The notes beneath the pieces were generated by a model. That model was not told where the DNA came from. It searched no databases and worked only from the letters and a program-made list of their open reading frames with translations. The translations under genes and the position numbers were made by a program. From NCBI GenBank assembly GCA_913774715.1, contig CAJYHS010000049.1:62001-126000 (forward strand): 64,000 bases of DNA, given 5' to 3'. Of the stretch, positions 24,085 to 31,847 are shown in pieces (the first letter of the stretch is position 1; each line of letters begins with the position of its first letter). Source of the DNA: an uncultured Siphonobacter sp. GTDB taxonomy: Bacteria; Bacteroidota; Bacteroidia; Cytophagales; Spirosomataceae.

Positions 24085-25743
24085 ATGGAGAACCATTCAG
24101 ATAAGAATATTCGTAATAGTCCTTCTACCATTCGTCTGCCCTTACTACTGGCTGTTACTATGGCTGGAGGAATTCTGATTGGAGCCACTTTCTTTGGGGG
24201 CCGACCTAAGTATTCGGGAGATGTCGTTCGAAATTTGAATAAGTTTCGGGAGGTTCTAACCTATATTGATAACGCCTATGTTGATTCGGTAAACACCGAT
24301 ACACTAGTGGATTATGGTCTGGAAAAAATGATGACCCGCCTTGATCCCCACAGTGTCTATATTCCCAAAAAAGAAGTGGCGGCGGCCAAGGCCCAGCTCG
24401 AATCCGGTTTTGATGGGATCGGCGTGGAATTTAATATATTTAATGACACCGTATTTGTCATCAATGCTATTCCTGGTGGACCGGCAGCAACGGCAGGCTT
24501 ACGTTCGGGGGATCGCATGATTAAAGCTGATGGGACTTTACTTACGGGTAAAAAGATTGATAATCAGATTATCTTTAGTAAGCTGCGGGGTCAAGGGGGC
24601 ACACCCGTGAAACTGGAAATTCAGCGTCGCGGCGAGAAAAACCTGATTCCATTTACGGTAACCCGCGGACGCATTCCAACGTACTCGATTTCGGCGGCTT
24701 ACCTGATTGATCCACAAACGGGTTACATTAAAATTGATCGCTTTGCAGAATCTACTTATACCGAATTCCGCAACACCCTCGCCTCCCTGAAAAAACAGGG
24801 AATGACTCGCCTGATGCTGGATTTACGCGGGAATGGCGGTGGTTTTAAAGATCGGGCTACGAATATTGTGGATGAATTGTTAGGCGGGAATAAGCTGATC
24901 GTCAAGACGAATGGTAAAAGTCCTCAGTTTGACGAAGAAACGTTTGCCAAGAAAGAAGGCCTTTTCGAAAAAGGAGCGGTGGTCCTACTGATCGACGAAA
25001 ATTCTGCTTCGGCCTCTGAAATCGTGGCAGGTGCATTACAGGATCACGACCGAGCCCTGCTGGTGGGTCGTCGTACTTTTGGAAAAGGCTTGGTCCAGAC
25101 CCCCATTGATTTAACGGACGGTTCTCAGATTCGTATTACGGTTTCCCGGTATTATACCCCCAGCGGTCGCTGTATTCAGAAACCTTACGCTATTTACGAG
25201 TCAGATGATCGGTATAAAGATGGGGAGTTGTTCGTAGCTGATAGTGTGAAATTTGATAAAAAACAGGCCTTCAAAACCGATCACGGTCGCCCGGTGTACG
25301 GCGGCGGCGGTATTATTCCTGACGTTTTTGTCCCGATAGATACTACCTATCGAACTCGGTATTTATATCAGTTAGCGGGAAAAAATGTGATTGCTGAATA
25401 TGCCTTCCGCTACGCTATGGATCATAAAGCGAAGTTAAGCGAGCAGTCTTTCAAAGAGTACCTTGAAAAGTTTAGCGTAACCGATGCCATGCTAAATGAA
25501 GTAGTAAGTATGGCAGCAGCTTCGGGTATTAAGCGTAATGAAGCAGAATTTAACCGTTCGAAAGGATACGTACGAGATCAGATCAAAGCTTTGGTAGCCA
25601 GCTATATCTGGGAAAAACGGGCGACAACTGCTGGTTTGCGTAATGAGCTATATCAGGTATTAAACGCCAATGATCCGCTGTACAAGAAAGCCTTGGGAGG
25701 ATTCCCTCAGGCGGATCAAATGGCGGTTAATCAGCTTAAATAA
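24085..25743 (+). CDS. Carboxy-terminal processing protease (S41, CtpA-like)
   Basis: This 552-aa serine protease has an N-terminal membrane anchor or signal (LLLAVTMAGGILIGATFFGG, about 18-37), a PDZ domain at roughly 110-180 (GIGVEFNIFNDTVFVINAIPGG), and the S41 catalytic core: serine in ENSASASEIVAGALQ and lysine in GRRTFGKGLVQ. Such proteases trim or degrade envelope proteins in the periplasm, recognising C-termini through the PDZ. The last ~130 residues form the family's C-terminal extension. It follows two small exported-protein genes on the same strand. Confidence 0.93.
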   Translation: MENHSDKNIRNSPSTIRLPLLLAVTMAGGILIGATFFGGRPKYSGDVVRNLNKFREVLTYIDNAYVDSVNTDTLVDYGLEKMMTRLDPHSVYIPKKEVAAAKAQLESGFDGIGVEFNIFNDTVFVINAIPGGPAATAGLRSGDRMIKADGTLLTGKKIDNQIIFSKLRGQGGTPVKLEIQRRGEKNLIPFTVTRGRIPTYSISAAYLIDPQTGYIKIDRFAESTYTEFRNTLASLKKQGMTRLMLDLRGNGGGFKDRATNIVDELLGGNKLIVKTNGKSPQFDEETFAKKEGLFEKGAVVLLIDENSASASEIVAGALQDHDRALLVGRRTFGKGLVQTPIDLTDGSQIRITVSRYYTPSGRCIQKPYAIYESDDRYKDGELFVADSVKFDKKQAFKTDHGRPVYGGGGIIPDVFVPIDTTYRTRYLYQLAGKNVIAEYAFRYAMDHKAKLSEQSFKEYLEKFSVTDAMLNEVVSMAAASGIKRNEAEFNRSKGYVRDQIKALVASYIWEKRATTAGLRNELYQVLNANDPLYKKALGGFPQADQMAVNQLK

Positions 25744-25762
25744 CAGAATTAATTCGATCCTG

Positions 25763-25797
25763 AAAAGGTGAGTAGGCTCAAACCCTATTCACCTTTT
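25763..25797. terminator. Bidirectional terminator
   Basis: AAAAGGTGAGTAGG / CCTATTCACCTTTT (one G-T pair) between convergent genes; it overlaps the 3' end of the 25785-26261 gene. Confidence 0.85.
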
Positions 25798-26261
25798 TCC
25801 TTTTCCTTGGTTTTTCGCAATTGCCAGGAAACACCGAGCCAGGTGCGGAAATTACCCGATTTAAAATCCTGACGGGAATAAGGTGTAATCTCGAAGGCAA
25901 TACCTAGTTGAGGGACTTTTTCTAAGGGATATACCCGGGTTCCGACGCTTAACAGGTAGCCCTGAATCAAACGACTACGGGAGTCGACGATTTTACCGAC
26001 GATACCCATATTGGCTCCTACTCCGGCATAAAACAAATGCTGCGGCTTACGAACAAAAGTTACCATCGGAACAACTTCCGTATTCAGGGAAGAAAAAATG
26101 GAATTCGTTTGAAAGCGGGCATCTACCCAAATCCTGTTTTTAGGATTACTACTTACGTTCAGGATGCTGTTAAAAGGATAATAACCCACCGCCGCCTGAG
26201 CAAAAAGCGACTGAGTGGAGGCTATGAGGAAAAGTAAAACGAGGGAGTAAAAGAATTTCAT
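25785..26261 (-). CDS. Exported, probable small outer-membrane barrel protein
   Basis: 158 aa with a signal peptide (MKFFYSLVLLFLIASTQSLFAQ). Amphipathic strands alternate through the mature part (RIWVDARFQTNS, HLFYAGVGANMGIVGKIV, LIQGYLLSVGTRVYP, LGIAFEITPYSR), ending in FRTWLGVSWQLRK, as expected for an outer-membrane beta-barrel. No specific family is recognised. It is transcribed divergently from the flippase gene and has its own -7 element. Confidence 0.65.
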   Translation of the reverse strand: MKFFYSLVLLFLIASTQSLFAQAAVGYYPFNSILNVSSNPKNRIWVDARFQTNSIFSSLNTEVVPMVTFVRKPQHLFYAGVGANMGIVGKIVDSRSRLIQGYLLSVGTRVYPLEKVPQLGIAFEITPYSRQDFKSGNFRTWLGVSWQLRKTKEKEKGE

Positions 26262-26277
26262 GGGAGAAAGTTTTGCT

Positions 26278-26285
26278 CAAAAGTA
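26278..26285 (-). promoter_or_regulatory. -7 element of the barrel-protein gene
   Basis: TACTTTTG on the - strand (TAnnTTTG), 16 bp before the ATG at 26261. No clear -33 is seen. Confidence 0.45.
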
Positions 26286-26313
26286 CGATTCTCCCGCTCT
26301 CATTGCTTATCGC

Positions 26314-26347
26314 TTTGGGAATTTGCCTGCTTGCAGCTATACCTTTG
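26314..26347 (+). promoter_or_regulatory. Flippase gene promoter
   Basis: TTTG (26314-26317), 22 bp, TACCTTTG (26340-26347). It predicts a leader of about 55 nt. Confidence 0.55.
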
Positions 26348-26407
26348 CGGCAAAGTTGCTACCTATCACATTAGTAAGACGTCCCGCCACGAGCGTACAT
26401 TTTCCAC

Positions 26408-27943
26408 ATGGGTGCTTTAAAGAAATTAGCCAGTGACACGGCTTTGTATGGTGTCAGCAGCATTTTAGGACGAGTAATTGGCTACCTGTTGGTTCCTTTG
26501 CACACCGCCGTTTTTGGGCCGGGACCATTAGCCGAACAGGTTACTTATTTTCTTTGGGTTGCTTTACTCAATGTGATTTATGTATTCGGGATGGAAACCA
26601 CCTTCTTCCGTTTTGCTTCCCGAGAAAAAGATCGTTTCCAGGAATTCTATAACCTTTCCGTTACGGCTATTCTAACCGTAAGTGTAGTGGGATCGGGCCT
26701 GATCATCCTCTTTTCATCGTCGATTGCGGAAACGTTTGGGTATCCAGGGCGGGGGCAATTGGTGAGCTGGTTAGCCATCATTATGGTGATAGATGCCATG
26801 GTAGCTATTCCTTACGCCAGAATTCGGCTGGAGAAGCGACCCCGAAAATTTGTAATTATTCGTGTATCCAATATTTTATTGAATGTCGGACTGAATTTTT
26901 ACTTCCTCTGGTTTTGCCGAAACATTCATGAAGGTCATTTTTTAGGTTTTCTCCAAGGAACCTGGTTATTTAATTACAATCCTGAGTTGGGCGTGGGGTA
27001 CATCGTCTTTGCGAATCTGATTGCGAACCTAGCGACTATTCCAATGTTATGGACGGAATTCCGGGACTTTCGCTTTCGCTGGGACTGGAAAGCCTTCAAG
27101 CCCATGTGGATATATGCGTATCCGATTTTGATTCTGGGCTTAGCCGGTAACTTCAATCAACTCTTTGATCGCCTCGTCCTCGAACGCTGGTTGCCGGAGG
27201 GTTTCTATCCGGGGCGTACTTCCAAAGAGGCTTTGGGAATTTACGGAAATGTCTATAAGCTTTCCATTTTTATGAGTCTGGTGATTCAGTCATTCCGGTA
27301 CGCAGCCGAGCCTTTTTTCTTTTCAAAAGCGGAGGATAAGAATGCTCCGAGTGTATTTGCCGATGTAATGAAATGGTTCGTCATCATTTCGGTGTTGATC
27401 TGGGTAGCCGTTTCGATTAATCTGGATTTGGTAGCACAATTATTCCTGCGTCGGAAAGAATATTGGGAAGGATTGGAAGTAGTTCCGGTATTGTTACTGG
27501 CTAACTTATTCCTGGGCATTTATTATAATCTGACCGTCTGGTTTAAGCTTTCTGATAAAACACAATACGGAACCCTGCTTACCTTTATAGGAGCAGCGGT
27601 AACGTTACTAGCTAACTTCGTACTTATTCCTTTTCTGGGATACATGGGTTGTGCCATCGCTTTTGCCGTTTCCTGTTTTGTTATGATGGTGACGTGTTAT
27701 GTGTTAGGTGAAAAGTACTACCCTATTCCCTATCACGTTTCGTCGGCAGTGGGATATTTGCTGGCAGGAGGTGTGCTGATACTGGTGAGTTCACTGGTGA
27801 GTATTGAAAATCTCGGGCTTTCCGTTTTGGTGCATGGTATACTGCTGATCGGCTTTTTATTCGGTATATTACTTAAAGAGCAAAATTCGTTACCGCTGGT
27901 TCTGAGAAAGAAAATAGGAGTTTTCTTACCGAAAAATAAATAA
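26408..27943 (+). CDS. Polysaccharide/lipid-linked oligosaccharide flippase (MOP superfamily)
   Basis: 511 aa with about 14 hydrophobic segments and the MATE/Wzx-like opening DTALYGVSSILGRVIGYLLVPLHTAVFGP, in which the conserved arginine sits in helix 1. Such proteins move undecaprenyl-linked sugars or other polar lipids across the inner membrane for envelope polysaccharide assembly. No glycosyltransferases are nearby, so the cargo cannot be assigned. It has its own promoter and divergent neighbour. Confidence 0.88.
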   Translation: MGALKKLASDTALYGVSSILGRVIGYLLVPLHTAVFGPGPLAEQVTYFLWVALLNVIYVFGMETTFFRFASREKDRFQEFYNLSVTAILTVSVVGSGLIILFSSSIAETFGYPGRGQLVSWLAIIMVIDAMVAIPYARIRLEKRPRKFVIIRVSNILLNVGLNFYFLWFCRNIHEGHFLGFLQGTWLFNYNPELGVGYIVFANLIANLATIPMLWTEFRDFRFRWDWKAFKPMWIYAYPILILGLAGNFNQLFDRLVLERWLPEGFYPGRTSKEALGIYGNVYKLSIFMSLVIQSFRYAAEPFFFSKAEDKNAPSVFADVMKWFVIISVLIWVAVSINLDLVAQLFLRRKEYWEGLEVVPVLLLANLFLGIYYNLTVWFKLSDKTQYGTLLTFIGAAVTLLANFVLIPFLGYMGCAIAFAVSCFVMMVTCYVLGEKYYPIPYHVSSAVGYLLAGGVLILVSSLVSIENLGLSVLVHGILLIGFLFGILLKEQNSLPLVLRKKIGVFLPKNK

Positions 27944-28126
27944 AAGTCTATATGATGGATTTATTATACTATTTTTGTGATTCTTCACAATTCGATAATG
28001 GTAGTGTAAATTCTACTTTCTTCAAAACATCATTCGGTGAAGTATAGTTAATTCGCTTGAACTTATGGTTAATTTGTTAAAATCTGTTAAATGTTCGGTT
28101 TAACGACCCGGATTTAATGGAAGCCG

Positions 28127-28157
28127 TTTGCGAAATTGCTTTAGCAGATTAATTTTG
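28127..28157 (+). promoter_or_regulatory. Consensus promoter of the sigma factor gene
   Basis: TTTG (28127-28130), exactly 19 bp, then TAATTTTG (28150-28157): a perfect primary-sigma promoter of the Bacteroidota type, about 83 bp upstream of the start codon. The rest of the 27944-28239 gap shows no gene. Confidence 0.8.
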
Positions 28158-28239
28158 ATTATTACAAATTCTCAAAAAAAACTACGGATAGGAGATACTA
28201 CATGCAGCACTGCTCTACGTTAACTAAACTGGAAAGTAA

Positions 28240-28839
28240 ATGGCAAAAGTCCAATTTAGCGACAGTGAGCTGGTTTCGCTATATATCCGTGGTAATGAAC
28301 GTGCCTTTGAACACTTAGTAAATAGATATAAATCAAAGGTTTACACGACTATTTACCTTATTGTTAAGGACTCTTTTGTTGCAGAAGATTTGACTCAGGA
28401 CACCTTTATCAAGGCCGTCGATACGCTGCAATCAGGACGATATAACGAAGAAGGTAAATTCCTTCCCTGGATCGTACGGATCGCTCATAACCTCGCAATT
28501 GATTTTTTCCGCCGAGAGAAACGCTACCCCGAAGTGGTGTTCGAAGACGGAAGCAATGTGTTTAATACGCTGGAATTTGCGGACGACTCCATTGAGGCGA
28601 CCACCATTCGTAACGAAACGTATGAACACCTGAAAGATCTCATTACGCGACTCCCCGAGCCGCAACGCGAAGTGCTGGTCATGCGGCATTACGAAGACAT
28701 GAGCTTCCAGGAAATTGCTGATGCGACGGGCGTTAGTATCAACACCGCATTAGGACGTATGCGTTATGCTCTCATCAATTTACGGAAGATGATGAGTAAA
28801 AACGTACGTACGCATGATACAAACCTTTACACAAAATGA
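28240..28839 (+). CDS. RNA polymerase sigma factor, ECF/sigma-70 type
   Basis: This 199-aa factor has region 2 (AFEHLVNRYKSKVYTTIYLIVKDSFVAEDLTQDTFIKAVD, then FLPWIVRIAHNLAIDFFRRE for DNA melting and -10 recognition) and region 4 (LPEPQREVLVMRHYEDMSFQEIADATGVSINTALGRMRYALINLR), separated by a short acidic linker. There is no region 1 or 3. The small gene at 28814 overlaps its end by 26 bp, the position normally taken by an anti-sigma factor. A perfect housekeeping promoter precedes it, suggesting constitutive expression with post-translational control. Confidence 0.93.
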   Translation: MAKVQFSDSELVSLYIRGNERAFEHLVNRYKSKVYTTIYLIVKDSFVAEDLTQDTFIKAVDTLQSGRYNEEGKFLPWIVRIAHNLAIDFFRREKRYPEVVFEDGSNVFNTLEFADDSIEATTIRNETYEHLKDLITRLPEPQREVLVMRHYEDMSFQEIADATGVSINTALGRMRYALINLRKMMSKNVRTHDTNLYTK

Positions 28840-29065
28840 CATTCTTCGTTACGCTTACGAAGAAACCACCACGGAAGAAAACCAGCAGATCGAAGAACTG
28901 CTCATGCACGACCATGAGTTACTGTTGTTCTACCTCGATATAATGGATTTGAAAGCTGGTCTGAATAAAGTTGAGCTGGAGCCATCCACCCGCGTCATTG
29001 ATACTATTCTGAGCTACTCGAAAGAGAAGAGACAGCAAAACCAGTCCCGTCGGCAGTACCACTGA
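28814..29065 (+). CDS. Small sigma-linked protein, possible soluble anti-sigma
   Basis: 83 aa, overlapping the sigma gene by 26 bp in another frame, so translation is very likely coupled. The acidic helical N-half (ILRYAYEETTTEENQQIEELLMHDHELLLFYLDIMDLKAGL) resembles the cytosolic N-terminal segment of Bacteroidota anti-sigma factors, where E..NQQIEE..L..D.EL..FY is common. There is no transmembrane segment, and the C-terminus is basic (SYSKEKRQQNQSRRQYH). A soluble anti-sigma or sigma-modulating role is inference from position and composition. Confidence 0.7.
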   Translation: MIQTFTQNDILRYAYEETTTEENQQIEELLMHDHELLLFYLDIMDLKAGLNKVELEPSTRVIDTILSYSKEKRQQNQSRRQYH

Positions 29066-29082
29066 AACGGGATTGGTTTTTT
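29041..29082 (+). terminator. Terminator after the sigma/small-protein pair
   Basis: CCAGTCCCGT / ACGGGATTGG followed by a T-run; the left arm overlaps the stop codon region of the 83-aa gene. Confidence 0.7.
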
Positions 29083-29097
29083 GTTTATATTCGCGTA

Positions 29098-29128
29098 CCC
29101 CTCTCCAGCAGTGAGATGGGGTTTTTTT
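29098..29128 (+). terminator. Second hairpin with T-run, abutting nth
   Basis: CCCCTCTC...GAGATGGGG followed by seven T, ending 4 bp before the nth ATG. It is either a tandem terminator or a structure that controls nth initiation. Confidence 0.6.
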
Positions 29129-29132
29129 GCTT

Positions 29133-29813
29133 ATGACTAAGAAAGAACGTTACGCAGGCCTGATTGCCTATTTTACCGAGCATTTCCCCGAGCCCGAAAC
29201 GGAGCTTAATTATCGAAATCCATACGAGTTACTGGTTTCCGTCATTTTATCCGCTCAATGCACAGACAAACGGGTAAATATGGTTACTCCGAAGTTGTTC
29301 GAACGTTTTCCAACGCCCGAATTATTGCAAATCGCCACATCGGATGAAGTCTTTGAGTACATTCGCTCCATATCCTATCCTAACAACAAGGCAAAGCACC
29401 TGGTAGGGATGGCAAAGATATTGGTGAATGAGTTCGGCTCCGAGGTACCCGCAAAGGTGGAAGATCTGCAAAAAATGCCCGGTGTAGGACGAAAAACCGC
29501 GAACGTAATTGCTTCCGTAATCTATAATCAGCCCACGATGGCGGTGGATACGCACGTATTTCGGGTATCCCACCGGCTTGGATTGGTTCCTAAAACGGCG
29601 ACTACTCCCCTTGCGGTTGAGAAAGAGTTAATGAAGTATATTCCCAAAGAGCAGGTTCCCAGAGCTCATCACTGGCTGATTTTGCACGGAAGGTATGTCT
29701 GTCTGGCTCGCTCACCGAAGTGTCAGGAATGCCAGTTAACCGAATTTTGCCAATACTGGCAAAAAAATTTAGTAATCGTTCCTTCGAAAAAAGAGCTGAA
29801 AAGTCCCTTATAA
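29133..29813 (+). CDS. nth: Endonuclease III
   Basis: This bifunctional DNA glycosylase/AP lyase removes oxidised pyrimidines in base-excision repair. The 226-aa protein (ATG 29133; a TTG two codons earlier is less likely) has the helix-hairpin-helix MPGVGRKTANVI with catalytic K121, the catalytic aspartate D139 in AVDTHVFR, and the 4Fe-4S cluster cysteines C190-x6-C197-x2-C200-x5-C206. All key residues are present. Confidence 0.96.
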   Translation: MTKKERYAGLIAYFTEHFPEPETELNYRNPYELLVSVILSAQCTDKRVNMVTPKLFERFPTPELLQIATSDEVFEYIRSISYPNNKAKHLVGMAKILVNEFGSEVPAKVEDLQKMPGVGRKTANVIASVIYNQPTMAVDTHVFRVSHRLGLVPKTATTPLAVEKELMKYIPKEQVPRAHHWLILHGRYVCLARSPKCQECQLTEFCQYWQKNLVIVPSKKELKSPL

Positions 29814-29827
29814 AAGTATAGCCCGAT

Positions 29828-30616
29828 ATGTTCAATCTTACGCCTGCGGTTCGAATTATATTGATTGTGAATGTGGCAGTATATGCCATTCAGAAACTGG
29901 TTTTCCCTCAGATTACTGATTTACTGGCCTTACATAGTGTTAGTTCCAGTTTATTCAATCCGATCCAGTTTATTAGCTATATGTTCCTTCATTCTGATGG
30001 AGACTTTGGTCATATTTTTAGCAATATGTTTGCCCTGATCATCTTCGGGCCCAATCTGGAAAATCTCTGGGGAACTAAGCGATTTACATTTTTCTACTTT
30101 TTTACAGGCATTGGAGCAGGTCTGCTGTATTCAGGAATTAATTATTACGAATACAACCAGCTTTATCAGTCCGCCATTACTTTTATTCAAGACCCTGATC
30201 CTACAAATTTCGTAAGTTTCGTAAATGACCATGCTCCTTTTCTGGAGTCAGAACCTCTGGTAGGACGATATTTAAGAAATCCAGATAATTCATTTTTACA
30301 AAATCAATGCGTTACCCTGACCAAAGAGTATCTGAAAATAATAGTGGATACGCCTATGGTTGGTGCGTCTGGAGCCATTTTCGGGTTACTGATGGCCTTT
30401 GGTATGTTATTCCCTAATACAGAGTTGTTTTTGTTATTTATCCCATTTCCGATCAAGGCTAAATATTTCGTAGCTTTATACGGTATATTCGAGTTATATT
30501 CTGGTTTACACCGCAATCCAGGAGATAACGTGGCACACTTCGCTCACATTGGTGGGATGCTGTTTGCGTATATTCTAATCAGATACTGGGGCCGGCAGCG
30601 GAAAAATTTTTATTAA
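29828..30616 (+). CDS. Rhomboid-family intramembrane serine protease (first of a pair)
   Basis: A 262-aa membrane protein. Helix 2 carries HSDGDFGHIFSNMFALIIFGPNLE (the H..xxH..N oxyanion region), helix 4 GASGAIFGLLMAFG has the catalytic serine, and helix 6 HFAHIGGMLFAYIL the catalytic histidine. A polar insertion of about 75 residues (YYEYNQLYQSAITF... to ...KIIVDTPMV) sits between core helices 3 and 4 and may form an extra-membrane loop. It starts 15 bp after nth. Confidence 0.9.
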   Translation: MFNLTPAVRIILIVNVAVYAIQKLVFPQITDLLALHSVSSSLFNPIQFISYMFLHSDGDFGHIFSNMFALIIFGPNLENLWGTKRFTFFYFFTGIGAGLLYSGINYYEYNQLYQSAITFIQDPDPTNFVSFVNDHAPFLESEPLVGRYLRNPDNSFLQNQCVTLTKEYLKIIVDTPMVGASGAIFGLLMAFGMLFPNTELFLLFIPFPIKAKYFVALYGIFELYSGLHRNPGDNVAHFAHIGGMLFAYILIRYWGRQRKNFY

Positions 30617-30717
30617 TCAGGCATTGTTTTTTTAGAACCCAAATACAGCCGTATCCGTTATAGATATATAGCTATGCGTATGGGCATTATGGGCAATATT
30701 AACATTATAACAGGGTT

Positions 30718-31626
30718 ATGAGCGGCTTTGTAGACGACATAAAGGAGGCCTTTTCCAGACGAGACAATGGGTTGATTCAGCTAATCCTGATTAACGTATT
30801 TGTATTTTTACTCTTACTGGTCTTACAGGTAAGTTTTAGCCTTGCTGGCAAAGCAGGTATTTACGACGTGATCCTGAATCAGGTGGCTTTGAAATCCAAC
30901 CTGGCTCACGTGCTTTATAAGCCCTGGACACTATTAACCTACTGTTTTGTTCACCAGAACGTTCTGCATATTCTTTTCAATATGCTTTTTTTATTCTGGT
31001 TTGGTCAGTTGGTGCAGGAATATTTAGGTAGTCGCCGGCTAGTAAGTATCTATCTGTTGGGGGGTATTTTTGGCGGTTTTGTTTTCATTGCCCTTTATAA
31101 CCTGGTTCCTTTATACCAAAGTCAGCTGGATGTATTGAATCTGGGAGCTTCTGGTGCCGTCTATGCGGTCATGTTGGGGGCGGCAACGCTATTACCTAAT
31201 TACACGTTTCATGTGTTAATTATTGGCCCGGTTCGTATCAAATACATTGCTGCTTTTTGGGTGATTGTTTCCTTTGCTCAGATTCCAGGGACGAATGCGG
31301 GTGGAAACATTGCTCACTTGAGTGGGGCTTTGTTTGGTTATATGTACATCCGAATGCTTCGTCGGGGAATTGATTTAGGACAGCCGGTAGAAGCCGTACT
31401 GGATTTTTTCAAACGACTGTTTGCCCGCCAACCGCGTCCTACCATGCAGGTAAAGTATCGTTCTCAAACGCGGACGACCTATTCTACCTACAGCACGGCT
31501 TCCGCTGAAGATTATCCGGGAGATGAAGAAATTGATGCTATTCTGGACAAAATCTCGAAATCAGGCTATGAAAGCCTGACTCGTGAGGAAAAACAGAAGC
31601 TTTATAAAGCTAGTCAGAAAAACTAA
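30718..31626 (+). CDS. Rhomboid-family intramembrane serine protease (second of a pair)
   Basis: 302 aa. HQNVLHILFNMLFLFWFGQLVQ, GASGAVYAVMLGAATLLP (catalytic Ser) and NIAHLSGALFGYMYI (catalytic His) identify an active-type rhomboid. The C-terminal ~80 residues are a cytoplasmic tail with SRTTYSTYSTASAEDYPGDEEIDAILDKISKSGYESLTREEK, a domain seen in Bacteroidota rhomboids. It differs from its neighbour by this tail and by lacking the long mid-protein insertion, so the pair are divergent paralogues rather than a recent duplication. Confidence 0.92.
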   Translation: MSGFVDDIKEAFSRRDNGLIQLILINVFVFLLLLVLQVSFSLAGKAGIYDVILNQVALKSNLAHVLYKPWTLLTYCFVHQNVLHILFNMLFLFWFGQLVQEYLGSRRLVSIYLLGGIFGGFVFIALYNLVPLYQSQLDVLNLGASGAVYAVMLGAATLLPNYTFHVLIIGPVRIKYIAAFWVIVSFAQIPGTNAGGNIAHLSGALFGYMYIRMLRRGIDLGQPVEAVLDFFKRLFARQPRPTMQVKYRSQTRTTYSTYSTASAEDYPGDEEIDAILDKISKSGYESLTREEKQKLYKASQKN

Positions 31627-31634
31627 GCGAACGG

Positions 31635-31658
31635 CCCCTCGATCTTCGAGGGGTTTTT
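31635..31658 (+). terminator. Rho-independent terminator
   Basis: CCCCTCGA-TCT-TCGAGGGG with T-run after the second rhomboid gene. Confidence 0.92.
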
Positions 31659-31707
31659 CAATGCAAGACATCCTGTATTAAATCATACACCTAAGTTATT
31701 TTTACTG

Positions 31708-31715
31708 TAACTTTG
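31708..31715 (+). promoter_or_regulatory. Possible dxs -7 element
   Basis: TAACTTTG (TAnnTTTG) with no clear -33; it would give a leader of about 125 nt before dxs. Confidence 0.4.
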
Positions 31716-31847
31716 TGCCTCATTTTTTTAATGACACCAGTGGAAGGTCGAAACAATTCATGACTTTCAGCTGTTTAGGATAAACTACGACTAATTGATT
31801 GGGTATCATACAACGAGTAACTCATTCAGTTTTGAATCCCTTATGCA

